64,000 bases of DNA, taken from positions 186,001 to 250,000 of the forward strand of contig CAWFYV010000003.1 of assembly GCA_963820185.1 (NCBI GenBank), given 5' to 3'. The translations under genes and the position numbers were made by a program. The notes below the pieces were generated by a model that was not told the origin of the DNA, did not search any database, and saw only the letters and a program-made list of their open reading frames with translations. Position 1 is the first letter of the stretch. Each line of letters starts with the position of its first letter. Positions 1-8,238 of this stretch are shown in pieces. This stretch comes from Aquilonibacter sp963820185. Lineage in GTDB: Bacteria; Vulcanimicrobiota; Vulcanimicrobiia; Vulcanimicrobiales; Vulcanimicrobiaceae.

Positions 1-635
1 CCGCGACCGCATTTCGCGCGCCCAACGCGTCCGAACTCTACTTTCCCAACTACGGCAATCCGAACTTGCAACCCGAACGCGCCAAGGTGGGTGACGCGAC
101 CTTTACCGACACTCGCATCCTCGGTGGCACGTCGCTCGGCTGGTTTGACAACGACACGCGCGAGCTGATCGTCGCCGACCCGAATAACAACTATACTCCC
201 GAGAATGTCGATCACGCGCACATCGAGGGCTTGACCTTCGAGACGAAGACGCTGCCGTTGCACGGGATTAGCGCAACGCTCAATGCGACCGATCTGTACC
301 TCGCACAAAATCTCGACGCGCAAACGCGCTTGCCGAACGACCCGGTGTTCACCGTCTATCTTGGCCTCGCGTATCGCGGCGCAGCGCGCGCATTGCTGAG
401 CGATGCCGGGATCAGCGAGCGCGCGGTCGGCGCGCGCGGCGCGGTCGATCCAACACAGCCGCTCTTCTCGCAACCCGTTCCGTACAGCGATCTGAGTGCA
501 TACGCGAGTCTGCGCATCGCACCGAAACTGCTGCTCACGCTGCGCGGCTACAACCTGGGCAACGAACGCTATGCCGAGGTGAGCGGTTACCCCATGCCTG
601 GCCGCACGTTTGCCGTGGAGTTAACTGCACGCTAG
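1..635 (+). CDS. TonB-dependent outer-membrane receptor, C-terminal part (5' end outside window)
   Basis: The reading frame is open from base 3, so the gene enters from the left and only about 210 C-terminal residues are visible. The first codons read FRAPNASELYFPNYGNPNLQ followed by PERA. This is the conserved strand signature of TonB-dependent receptors, best known from BtuB-like and siderophore receptors. The rest alternates polar and aromatic residues as expected for a 22-strand barrel, and it closes with a short strand (GRTFAVELTAR). The TAG stop lies at 633-635. A FecCD-type permease and its ATPase follow directly, so the receptor probably takes a cobalamin-like or iron chelate across the outer membrane. 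Cobalamin is attractive because a B12-dependent MetH is encoded in this window, but substrate cannot be read from this fragment. Confidence 0.9.
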   Translation, partial: ATAFRAPNASELYFPNYGNPNLQPERAKVGDATFTDTRILGGTSLGWFDNDTRELIVADPNNNYTPENVDHAHIEGLTFETKTLPLHGISATLNATDLYLAQNLDAQTRLPNDPVFTVYLGLAYRGAARALLSDAGISERAVGARGAVDPTQPLFSQPVPYSDLSAYASLRIAPKLLLTLRGYNLGNERYAEVSGYPMPGRTFAVELTAR

Positions 636-652
636 CCACGAAGGGATGGCGC

Positions 653-1621
653 CTGCCGGCGCTTCTTGCGCTCACGCTCCTCGCGTGCGGGGTAAGCCTC
701 CTCGCCGGTGGGAGTGCCATCGCTCCGCGCGCAATTCTCGGCGCGCTACTCCACCCGCACGCGGGCGATGACCTCACAACCATCATCTGGCAACTGCGCA
801 TGCCGCGCGTCGCGATCGCGGCATGCGTGGGCGGTGCACTCGCCATCGGCGGTGCGCTGCTGCAAGGCATGCTGCGCAATCCCCTCGTCGATCCGTACCT
901 TACCGGCGTGAGCGCAGGCGCTGCGGCAGCGATCGCGCTCGCGGTGCTGGCAGGCGTGGCCGTGCCGGCACTTCCGGCGCTCGGCTTCATCGCCGGGTTA
1001 CTGACCGCGGTGCTGGTCGCCGCGCTTGCCCGGCGTGGCAGCGGTGTCGATCCGAACCGCTTGATTCTCGCCGGCATCTCGATCTCGGCGCTCTTCTCGG
1101 CAATCGTCGTGTTTGCAATCGCGCGCTCCAATTCGATCGATGCAGCGCAATCGATCCTCGCGTGGCTTGGCGGCTCGATGGCCGGCCGCGGGTGGAACGA
1201 CTTGCTCTTTGCCACACCCTATCTCGCCGGTGGCGTGGTGCTCGCGCTCCTAGCCGCGCCTGCGCTCGACGCGCTGCGTGTCGGCGACGTGCGCGCGCGC
1301 GCCGTCGGCGTTGATGTGGATCGCGCGCAGTGGCTGATTTTGGCGTCGACCTCGCTGCTAGCGGCAGCCAGCGTTGCACTCGCCGGCATGATCGGATTCA
1401 TCGGATTAATCGTGCCCCACGTCGCCCGCAGATTGGTAGGATCGAGCGCGCGCTTCTTGCTCCCCGCGAGCGCGCTTTGCGGCGCCATACTCTGCACGCT
1501 TGCCGATGCGGTCGCGCGCAGCATCGTCGCACCGTCGGAACTCCCGATCGGCGTGCTGCTTGCGTTCATCGGCGTGCCGGCCTTTCTGTATCTCTACCTG
1601 CAACAGGAGCGTCCAGCGTGA
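653..1621 (+). CDS. FecCD/BtuC-family ABC transporter permease, non-standard start
   Basis: Inner-membrane permease of the cobalamin/siderophore importer family. The recognisable core begins with MPRVAIAACVGGALAIGG and GALLQGMLRNPLVDPYLTG, the family signature. Later segments include GMIGFIGLIVPHVARRL, the cytoplasmic loop that docks on the ATPase. The hydrophobic N-terminal helix (LPALLALTLLACGVSLLAGG) is clearly coding but lies upstream of the first in-frame ATG at 800. There is no ATG, GTG or TTG between that helix and position 482. I place the start at CTG 653, six bases after AAGGGA (641-646). That gives 322 residues, close to BtuC length. The stop overlaps the GTG of the ATPase gene (GTGA), so the two are translationally coupled. 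Confidence 0.85.
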   Translation: MPALLALTLLACGVSLLAGGSAIAPRAILGALLHPHAGDDLTTIIWQLRMPRVAIAACVGGALAIGGALLQGMLRNPLVDPYLTGVSAGAAAAIALAVLAGVAVPALPALGFIAGLLTAVLVAALARRGSGVDPNRLILAGISISALFSAIVVFAIARSNSIDAAQSILAWLGGSMAGRGWNDLLFATPYLAGGVVLALLAAPALDALRVGDVRARAVGVDVDRAQWLILASTSLLAAASVALAGMIGFIGLIVPHVARRLVGSSARFLLPASALCGAILCTLADAVARSIVAPSELPIGVLLAFIGVPAFLYLYLQQERPA

Positions 1622-2412
1622 TCGCGCTCGAATCGGTCGCGATCGGCATCGGGCCGCGCACGCTCGTCAGTGAGATCGATGCACGCATCGATGACGGCGA
1701 GTTTCTCGCGGTGCTCGGTCCCAACGGCGTCGGGAAGACGACGCTGCTACGCGCGATCTGCGGCCTGCGCCCCGTGCTGCACGGCCACATCACAGTAAAT
1801 GATAACGCGCTTCCCTCACTCTCGCCAACCCAGCGCGCGCGGGCGATCGCCTTCGTGACCAGCGACGAAGCGATGCTCGAAACGTTGCGCGTGCGCGACG
1901 TGGTCGCAATTGGGCGCTATCCGCACCATCCGTGGTGGGAGTGGAACGAAACCGCCGCTGACGACGCGGCGATCGAAAGCGCGTTGCGCGCGGTCCATCT
2001 CGAAGGCGAGGAGCAGCGATTGCTCGCGACGCTCTCGAGCGGCGAACGTCAACGCGTGTGGATCGCGATGGGCCTTGCGCAAGACACGCCGGCGTTGCTG
2101 CTCGACGAGCCTACGAGCCATCTCGACGTACGCGTCGCACATGAAATCCTCGCGCTGTTACGCCGCCTCGCGAACGAGGGACGGACGGTCGTCTGCGTGC
2201 TGCACGATCTCAACGACGCGGCGGCCTATGCCGACCGGTTGATGCTGCTCGGTTGCGAACGTATGTTAGCGTGCGACGTCCCCGATCGCGTGTTGACGTC
2301 AGCGCTGATCGAAGCCGCATACGGCATCGCCATAACGCGCGTCGATACGCCGCAGGGACCTAGGGTCTTCGCGGCGGTGAGCTCGGCAACGGACGGACCG
2401 CCGTGCCGCTAA
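1618..2412 (+). CDS. ABC transporter ATP-binding protein, cobalamin/siderophore uptake type
   Basis: A 264-residue ATPase that should power the preceding permease. Walker A GPNGVGKT is at residues 34-41, the signature LSSGERQR near 139, Walker B LLLDEPTSHLD near 160, and the switch histidine in VLHDLNDAA follows. The order and spacing are those of BtuD/FecE/FhuC. The start is GTG 1618, which overlaps the permease stop. The 3' end overlaps by about 50 bases the end of a convergent gene for a small secreted protein. With the receptor at the left edge this completes an outer-to-inner membrane uptake unit. No periplasmic binding protein gene is visible, so it may lie to the left or elsewhere. Confidence 0.93.
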   Translation: MIALESVAIGIGPRTLVSEIDARIDDGEFLAVLGPNGVGKTTLLRAICGLRPVLHGHITVNDNALPSLSPTQRARAIAFVTSDEAMLETLRVRDVVAIGRYPHHPWWEWNETAADDAAIESALRAVHLEGEEQRLLATLSSGERQRVWIAMGLAQDTPALLLDEPTSHLDVRVAHEILALLRRLANEGRTVVCVLHDLNDAAAYADRLMLLGCERMLACDVPDRVLTSALIEAAYGIAITRVDTPQGPRVFAAVSSATDGPPCR

Positions 2413-2758
2413 CCCAGCCGCGCTGCCCGCGCAGCGGACCGCTGATAATCACGATACCGATCGCGTCGTTGGGCTGCGCTACGTACTTCGATTGCACGAA
2501 GTCCGAGACGCAGCTTTCGACCACCGCGCGCGTGCCGGGCCGCACGAGCGTAGCATGCGGCAGCAACGCCTTCATCTGATCGAATGTTCCGCCTTCGTAG
2601 TCGCGCAGCCGGAAGCGCGAATCCCACACGAAGACGTCGGGATCGTCGGACGTGCCGTAGAGCACCACCCGATCGTGCGGGTGCACGCGGCAATCCGCTC
2701 GTGCCGTCTGCGGCATGAGGAGGATCAAGAGCGCTGCGAGCACGCTAATCGCCCGCAT
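2360..2758 (-). CDS. small secreted protein, unknown
   Basis: A 132-residue protein with a clear Sec signal peptide (MRAISVLAALLILLMPQTARA, cleavage likely before DC). The mature part has two cysteines, one at its first positions (DCRVHP) and one mid-protein (VESCVSDF), which could form a disulfide. It ends with GPLRGQRGWVSGTAV, reminiscent of the last strands of bacterial SH3-like folds. It begins inside the 3' end of the phosphatase gene (14-base overlap), so the two are probably co-transcribed with the phosphatase first. I do not recognise a family with certainty. Periplasmic location is inferred from the signal peptide. Confidence 0.75.
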   Translation of the reverse strand: MRAISVLAALLILLMPQTARADCRVHPHDRVVLYGTSDDPDVFVWDSRFRLRDYEGGTFDQMKALLPHATLVRPGTRAVVESCVSDFVQSKYVAQPNDAIGIVIISGPLRGQRGWVSGTAVRPLPSSPPRRP

Positions 2759-4188
2759 CGGAGCCTCCCGGTTCGTGCACGCGAATCGCGAGCACGGCGA
2801 GATCGTCGCGCGTGCGGTTGCCTTCGATCGCCTTCACCTTGGCAACGAGTTCATCCGAGAGCAGCTGCGGCTGCGGATTGCTCGCCGCAATCAAATCCAT
2901 CGCGCCCCGGTCGCCCAGTTGTTCGCCCGCGCGGTTCCGGGCCTCGGTGAGTCCGTCGGTGACGAGCACGATCGATATCGCCGTCTTCGAGGTAGAGCGT
3001 CTTGGTCTCGAACGGCTCTTCCATGACACCGAGCACCGGGCCGGTGACCGCCAGTTGCTGCACCTCGTTCACACGCCGCACGAACGCCGAGTCATGACCG
3101 GCGCTTGCGTAGCGGAATTGCAACGTCTGCGTATCGAGCACGCCGACGAACATCGAGACGAAGAGGTACGGGTTCTCAACCGTCTGCGAAAACGCGGTGT
3201 TGAACTCCGCGAGCATCGCGCCCGGATCGCGACGGCGCAGCGCAATGCCGCGAATCGTAAACTTGATAAACGCGGTTAACACCGCGGCGTCGACGCCCTT
3301 GCCGCTGACGTCGGCAATGAACGCCATCGCCAGCGTGTCCGACAGGCGATAGACGTCGAAGACGTCGCCGCCCACCGCGAGATGGCTGCTCGCGGAGAGA
3401 TAGGCACTCCCAACCTCGCAATTCGGCAGCGGCACGTGCTCGCTGCGAAACGCGCGCTGTAGAATCTCGGTCGTCGTACGCTCTTCCTCGAGCTCGCTTA
3501 CCAAGCGCGAACGGAACCCGTTGAAAAGGATCGCGAGTAGCCCAAAGAGCGCGAGCCAAAACGTACGGCTCCAGGTATCGCGGTTGATCTGCTCCTGCGT
3601 TGAACGAGAGAGCTCTTCGTTGCGTTGGGCAAGCGTATCGCGGATGAAGCCCCCGGTGCGGTTCTCATAGTCAGAGAACGCTTTGCTTTCCTTATCTATC
3701 TCGCTGGCGTCGAGCCCGGGCTTGGCAAGCAGCGGCCTGGCGATCTTCCGGCGCCAATTGATCTGCAGCGAAACGTAGTCTTCCAGCGTGCGCGACGCGG
3801 CCGACATTTTTTGCTCGGTGAGGACCGAAGCAACCGCTGCAACCTTTTGGTCGAACGCTTCCGCCGTGCTGGTGTACTGCGACACGTAGAAGGGATCGCG
3901 CGTCAGCACGTAGCCGCGAACGGAGTTTTCTTCATCGATTTGTAATCGCAGCAGCTCTTCGAGATTGAGCTGTGCCTGCACGATGCGCGATTGCGCGGCG
4001 AAGGTATTTGCGATGCTGGCCCGCGTCGCGAACGCGCCTTGAACGGCAATGCCGAGGACCAGGACCAGAAAAGCGGTCCATATCAAAGCCCCCGGGACGC
4101 GCAGGAACGACGGCCGAGACTTCACCGTGCGGCGAATTCGCTGGGGGGTAGGGGCCTTGCGCGTTCCGAAATTCTGTTCATCATGCAA
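2745..4188 (-). pseudogene. membrane PP2C/SpoIIE-type serine phosphatase, frameshifted
   Basis: An RsbU-like signalling phosphatase. A transmembrane helix lies near residues 30-50 (ALIWTAFLVLVLGIAVQG). A helical sensor region resembling CHASE3 follows to about residue 185 (EENSVRGYVLTRDPFY). A second transmembrane helix lies near 212-230, then a SpoIIE phosphatase domain with GGDVFD and ADVSGKG metal-binding motifs. The reading frame breaks at about 2973. Upstream it reads LYLEDGD, while the expected IVLVTDGLTEARN continues one base out of frame down to 2745. Removing one base restores perfect family spacing and 480 residues. It may be intact in the organism if the extra base is an assembly error. 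The start is uncertain: TTG 4188 gives the longest product, GTG 4125 is an alternative just before the first helix. It is divergent from the phosphohexomutase. Confidence 0.85.
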
Positions 4189-5532
4189 ATGCAGATCAAG
4201 CCGGGGCTCTTCAAGTCGTACGACGTTCGCGGGATTTATCCGTCAGAGATCAACGACGACGTGGCCTACGCCATCGGACGCTGCTTTGTGCCGCTCGTTG
4301 GCGGCAAACGCATCGTCGTAGGGCGTGATATGCGACCGACGGGAGCACGGCTTTTTGCCGCATTTGCGCTCGGAGCGACCGAAGCCGGCGCCGATGTGAC
4401 CTCGATCGGGTTGGTCTCGACCGACGCGCTCTATTTTGCGGTCGGAAAATACGGCTTCGACGGCGGCGTGATGATCACAGCCTCGCACAATCCCGCGCAA
4501 TACAATGGCATGAAATTCACACGCGCGCAGGCCGAAGCGATCTCGCTCGATACAGGGCTGGCGCAGATTCGCGATCGGATCGTCGCAGGCGACCTTCCGC
4601 CCGCTGCGCCGATGCCGGGTGTCATCTCCGAACGCTACGTCTTGGACGATTTTGCCGAACACTGCCTCTCCTTCATCGATCGTACGAAGATTGCACCGTT
4701 CAAGATCGCGATCGACGCGGGCAACGGCATGGCGGGCGAAACCGTCCCGCACGTCTTCAAACATCTCCCGTGCCAGGTGATCCCCCTCTACTTCGAACTC
4801 GACGGCACCTTCCCGAATCATCCCGCGAGTCCGATCGAACCGGAGAACATGCGCGACTTGCAAGCCGCGGTGCTCAAACATCAGTGCGATCTCGGCGTGG
4901 CCTTTGACGGCGACGCCGATCGCATGTTCATCGTCGACGAGAAAGGCGCGTTGATCGACGGCAGCACCGTGACCGCGCTCGTCGCGCTCAATACCTTGAA
5001 GAAGCACCCGGGCGCGAGAATCCTCTACAATCTGATCGTGTCGCGCAGCGTGCCGGAATTAGTGGAGCGCGCCGGCGGCGTTCCGATTCGTTCGCAAGTC
5101 GGACACTCGATCATCAAGGCGACGATGCGTGAACAGGATGTCGTTTTCGGAGGCGAACACTCGGGACACTTCTACTTCAAGGACAACTGGTATGCTGACT
5201 CGGGCATGATCGCACTGATGCAGTGTCTCGAAGTATTCAGCGAAGCGCGTAAGCCGGTCAGCGAAGTGATCGCACCGATCGACACGCGGTTCCGTTCGGG
5301 CGAGATCAACAGCAAGGTGGACGACGCGCACGCGAAGCTGCGGGAACTGGAAGCCGCCTCCCCCGATGCGCAGATCGATCATCTCGACGGCGTGACGATC
5401 AGCTATCCCAATTGGTGGCTGAATGTGCGGCCCTCAAATACCGAACCGCTGCTGCGCCTCAACGTCGAGGGTGATACCAAAGCGTTGATGGAAAAGCACC
5501 GCGACGAGGCCTTGAAAATAATCCGTGAGTAG
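4183..5532 (+). CDS. phosphohexomutase (phosphomannomutase/phosphoglucomutase)
   Basis: A 449-residue alpha-D-phosphohexomutase that interconverts hexose 1- and 6-phosphates, feeding sugar-nucleotide synthesis for envelope polysaccharides. All four family loops are present. TASHNP carries the phosphoserine at Ser101, DGDADR at 242-247 binds Mg2+, GEHSGH near 324 is the sugar-binding loop, and RPSNTEP near 416 binds phosphate. ATG 4183 starts MQMQIKPGLFKSYDVRG, the usual N-terminus; longer in-frame extensions look non-coding. The sugar specificity (mannose versus glucose) cannot be settled from sequence alone. The stop lies within the start of the dynamin-like gene (8-base overlap). Confidence 0.93.
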   Translation: MQMQIKPGLFKSYDVRGIYPSEINDDVAYAIGRCFVPLVGGKRIVVGRDMRPTGARLFAAFALGATEAGADVTSIGLVSTDALYFAVGKYGFDGGVMITASHNPAQYNGMKFTRAQAEAISLDTGLAQIRDRIVAGDLPPAAPMPGVISERYVLDDFAEHCLSFIDRTKIAPFKIAIDAGNGMAGETVPHVFKHLPCQVIPLYFELDGTFPNHPASPIEPENMRDLQAAVLKHQCDLGVAFDGDADRMFIVDEKGALIDGSTVTALVALNTLKKHPGARILYNLIVSRSVPELVERAGGVPIRSQVGHSIIKATMREQDVVFGGEHSGHFYFKDNWYADSGMIALMQCLEVFSEARKPVSEVIAPIDTRFRSGEINSKVDDAHAKLRELEAASPDAQIDHLDGVTISYPNWWLNVRPSNTEPLLRLNVEGDTKALMEKHRDEALKIIRE

Positions 5533-8206
5533 AGTCGATACCGATGCCATGCGGCGGTACGAGCAGACGCGCGACGATCTCGTCGCGCGTTTGCTCGTGA
5601 TCGAGTCATCGCTCGGTGAAGGACGTCGCAAGTCGATCGGCCGCGCGCGTGCGCGGCTCGAGCGTGGGAAATTTGTGCTCGCGGTGGTCGGCGAATTCTC
5701 GAGCGGCAAATCATTTCTGCTCAACGCCTTGCTCGGCAAGTTCCAACTGCTCCCCGTCGATATCAACCCGTCGACCGCAACGATCACCGAGCTCGAGGCG
5801 GGCGATACCGATGAAGCGACGGCGATCTTCGAAGATGGCCGCACCGAACGCATCCCGCTCGATCGCCTGAACCGTTTCATCGCGGTCGGTCGCGACAGCC
5901 CCGGCATGATGCACGATGCGACCAAGGATGCGCGCGACGCACCGGTGCGCGTCAACGTCAAGACCAACTCGCCTTTTCTCGAACGCGGCTTCGTCGTCGC
6001 CGACACCCCGGGGCTTGCATCGATCAATCCCGCGCATCGCCGCGCAACACTGCAGTTCTTGCCCAACGCCGACGCGGTCCTCTACCTGATCGACACGCAA
6101 CAGCCGTTCACCGAGGGCGATGCATCCTTCTTGGGTATCATCCGCCAACACATCGACTCGATCTTCGTCGTGCAGACAAAGATCGATCTGTGGCAGCAGC
6201 CGCAGAGCGACGGACGACCCGCGTGGGAGCACGCATACGAACGCATCGCGGCACTCGCGGCGATCCACGCGCCCGGTACCTATGTCTATGCGCTCTCGGC
6301 CCGCGAGTACGTCGATGGCGAACTCAGCGACGACCCCGCAAAGATCGAGGCCAGCCGTTTCCCCAAATTTCTCGCAGCGCTCGATGCGTCGTTGATTCGG
6401 CGCACCGGCCGCGCGCGTCTCGCCCGCGTGCGCGATCGTGTTGCGTCGGCAATCGCCGACGAGACCGCGCAAATCGAGGCCGACGTTGCGATGCTTGCGC
6501 TCGATCGCGATGCACTCGATCGGCGGCGCAGCGAGGTGTTGCCCGCGCTGCAGGCGCTCGACGAGCGTGCGCGTGCGCAGCGCGAAGCCCTGTTCCAGGC
6601 CGGCCTCGCTACGCGCACCGCAATGCACGCGCGCGGGAGCGACCTCAGCGCCGATCTCGAGCGCGTGCTCTCGCAAGCGATCGATACCGCCGATGTCAGC
6701 CGCTTGCGCGATCGCGAACGGCTGAACGTCATCATCGATCGCGTCGTGGCGCAGGTCACCCAAGAATTTGCCGAAGAAGCGGCGCGGGACGTCAGCCGCG
6801 AGCTTGACGAGGCGATCGGACGTGCTGAAACGATCGCGCCGCTGCGTTTCGCCAAGAACGACGCAGCCGCGCGTGCTTTCGGCGTTGAATCGGGCACGAG
6901 TCTGTGGAGCGGCGATATTCGCACGGCGATCGCGGCAACGATCGTCCTCGAGGCGATCGGCGGTCCCGCGATCGGTCTGGTGCACGATATCGCCACGCGA
7001 TTTGCCGCCGCACAGAGCGGTGCATACATGAAGCGCGAGCTGATCGCCGATCTGCGCGCCGAGATTTTTCCGCGCTTTGCCACCGAGGTGCTTGCCTTCA
7101 CCGATCGTGTCGGCGCGCGATTGCAGCATATCTACGACGAGCTGGCCCAAGCGATTGCGAGCGCAATGCTCGAGCGCCGCGACGCGGACGTCGGCAGCAT
7201 TGACCGTTCGCTTGCCGCACATCGCGAGGGCCGCGCGCGCGACGCGCGCATCGGACTCGAGGAGCGCCGCACGCTGCTCGCACAGGAACTCCTCGCCGTG
7301 CGCGAACTCGTCGACGGTTTCATGGAGCGCGAGGAAGAGATCGCGCCGGCCGATCCGGGCTCGGCGGCCGTACGTCTGTCGCACGCGGATGCCTCGTTCG
7401 ATCCGTCAAGTTACGATCGCGGCTTGCGTCCCTCGCGCTGGCGCGTCGCGATTCTCGGTGCCTTGCGACGCGGGAAAACCAGCCTCATCAATGCCTTTGC
7501 CGGCAGAACGGTGCTGACCGACGACGTCGCGGGCAGCGCGCGCTTTCCGATTCACGTGCGCTACGGCGAAGCGGATCAAGCGTTTTCACTTGCCGACGAT
7601 GGCGAATGGCGCGACATTCCGTTTGGCGAGGCGACGGCGGCCGCCGCCGACGCGCCGGTGCTCATGCTCGTGCCGTGGTCGCTTCCGCGCGAGCTCGTGC
7701 TGGTGCACGCTCCCGCGTTTGATTCCGGCGAACCCGATGCCGAAGACGTCAACGTCGTTGCCGCCTCGCATGCAAGCGAAGTGCTCTGCCTCTTTTCGCG
7801 CCAGCTCTCAGATCGCGAGCTGAACCTTTTCGAACGTGTGTCCGAGTTCGATAAACCAATGCTCTTTGCGCACACGATCGCCGATAACGAAGCCGCCAGC
7901 GAACGGCGCCACGTGGTTGAGCTGGCCCAGGCCTATCTGCGCGAACGCAACATCCCCGCCGAGCGGATCTTCACCATATCAGCCCATGAATATGATGAAG
8001 CCCGGCGCGAGCACCGCGCGCCCGCCGGCTGGAATGAGACCGAGGCGCTGCGCGCGACGCTCGAAGGGCACGCCGAGACCCACATGGCTCGCCTGGAACG
8101 CTTGGCGCGCGCAAACGCGCAGGTGCGCCCAGCGACGGCGCCCACGCCCGCGGAAGCGGAACGAGCGGCAGGCTTTTTCGCACGTATGTTCGGCAAGGGG
8201 CGCTGA
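5525..8206 (+). CDS. double-headed bacterial dynamin-like GTPase
   Basis: An 893-residue dynamin-family protein with two GTPase heads. Head 1 has the P-loop GEFSSGKS (56-63), switch DTPG (160-163) and TKID (218-221). A long, charged, mostly helical stalk of about 350 residues follows, containing a hydrophobic stretch near 460-495 (IAATIVLEAIGGPAIGLV) that may touch membrane. Head 2 starts with GALRRGKTS (645-653) and a threonine-rich switch (RTVLTDDVAGSARFP). Its G3 and G4 positions (VHAPAFDSG, FAHTIADN) are degenerate, so it may bind nucleotide weakly. The tail ends in a small amphipathic segment (GFFARMFGKGR). Tandem heads in one chain resemble Bacillus DynA, a membrane-protecting and fusing protein. 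The start is GTG 5525, overlapping the preceding gene. Confidence 0.88.
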   Translation: MSRVDTDAMRRYEQTRDDLVARLLVIESSLGEGRRKSIGRARARLERGKFVLAVVGEFSSGKSFLLNALLGKFQLLPVDINPSTATITELEAGDTDEATAIFEDGRTERIPLDRLNRFIAVGRDSPGMMHDATKDARDAPVRVNVKTNSPFLERGFVVADTPGLASINPAHRRATLQFLPNADAVLYLIDTQQPFTEGDASFLGIIRQHIDSIFVVQTKIDLWQQPQSDGRPAWEHAYERIAALAAIHAPGTYVYALSAREYVDGELSDDPAKIEASRFPKFLAALDASLIRRTGRARLARVRDRVASAIADETAQIEADVAMLALDRDALDRRRSEVLPALQALDERARAQREALFQAGLATRTAMHARGSDLSADLERVLSQAIDTADVSRLRDRERLNVIIDRVVAQVTQEFAEEAARDVSRELDEAIGRAETIAPLRFAKNDAAARAFGVESGTSLWSGDIRTAIAATIVLEAIGGPAIGLVHDIATRFAAAQSGAYMKRELIADLRAEIFPRFATEVLAFTDRVGARLQHIYDELAQAIASAMLERRDADVGSIDRSLAAHREGRARDARIGLEERRTLLAQELLAVRELVDGFMEREEEIAPADPGSAAVRLSHADASFDPSSYDRGLRPSRWRVAILGALRRGKTSLINAFAGRTVLTDDVAGSARFPIHVRYGEADQAFSLADDGEWRDIPFGEATAAAADAPVLMLVPWSLPRELVLVHAPAFDSGEPDAEDVNVVAASHASEVLCLFSRQLSDRELNLFERVSEFDKPMLFAHTIADNEAASERRHVVELAQAYLRERNIPAERIFTISAHEYDEARREHRAPAGWNETEALRATLEGHAETHMARLERLARANAQVRPATAPTPAEAERAAGFFARMFGKGR

Positions 8207-8220
8207 GAGAAGAGGCGTCG

Positions 8221-8238
8221 AACCGGGAAAGTCCGGTT
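8221..8238 (+). promoter_or_regulatory. hairpin abutting the nagA start codon
   Basis: AACCGG and CCGGTT form a perfect six-base stem around GAAAGT, and the 3' arm ends at the base before ATG 8239. A purine-rich AGAAGAGG sits just upstream, too far from the start unless the hairpin folds and brings it closer. This suggests structure-dependent translation. It is a sequence observation only. Confidence 0.4.

Noticed and set aside
646..773. ATG 646 as the permease start
   Set aside because: It is in another frame, gives a non-hydrophobic product and ends at a stop near 773.
4243..5007. A 254-residue antisense frame within the phosphohexomutase gene
   Set aside because: Same shadow effect; the plus-strand product carries all enzyme loops.
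5711..7384. A 557-residue open frame antisense to the dynamin-like gene
   Set aside because: It is a shadow of the high-GC codon pattern; its residues show no family motif and the plus-strand frame has clear GTPase motifs.
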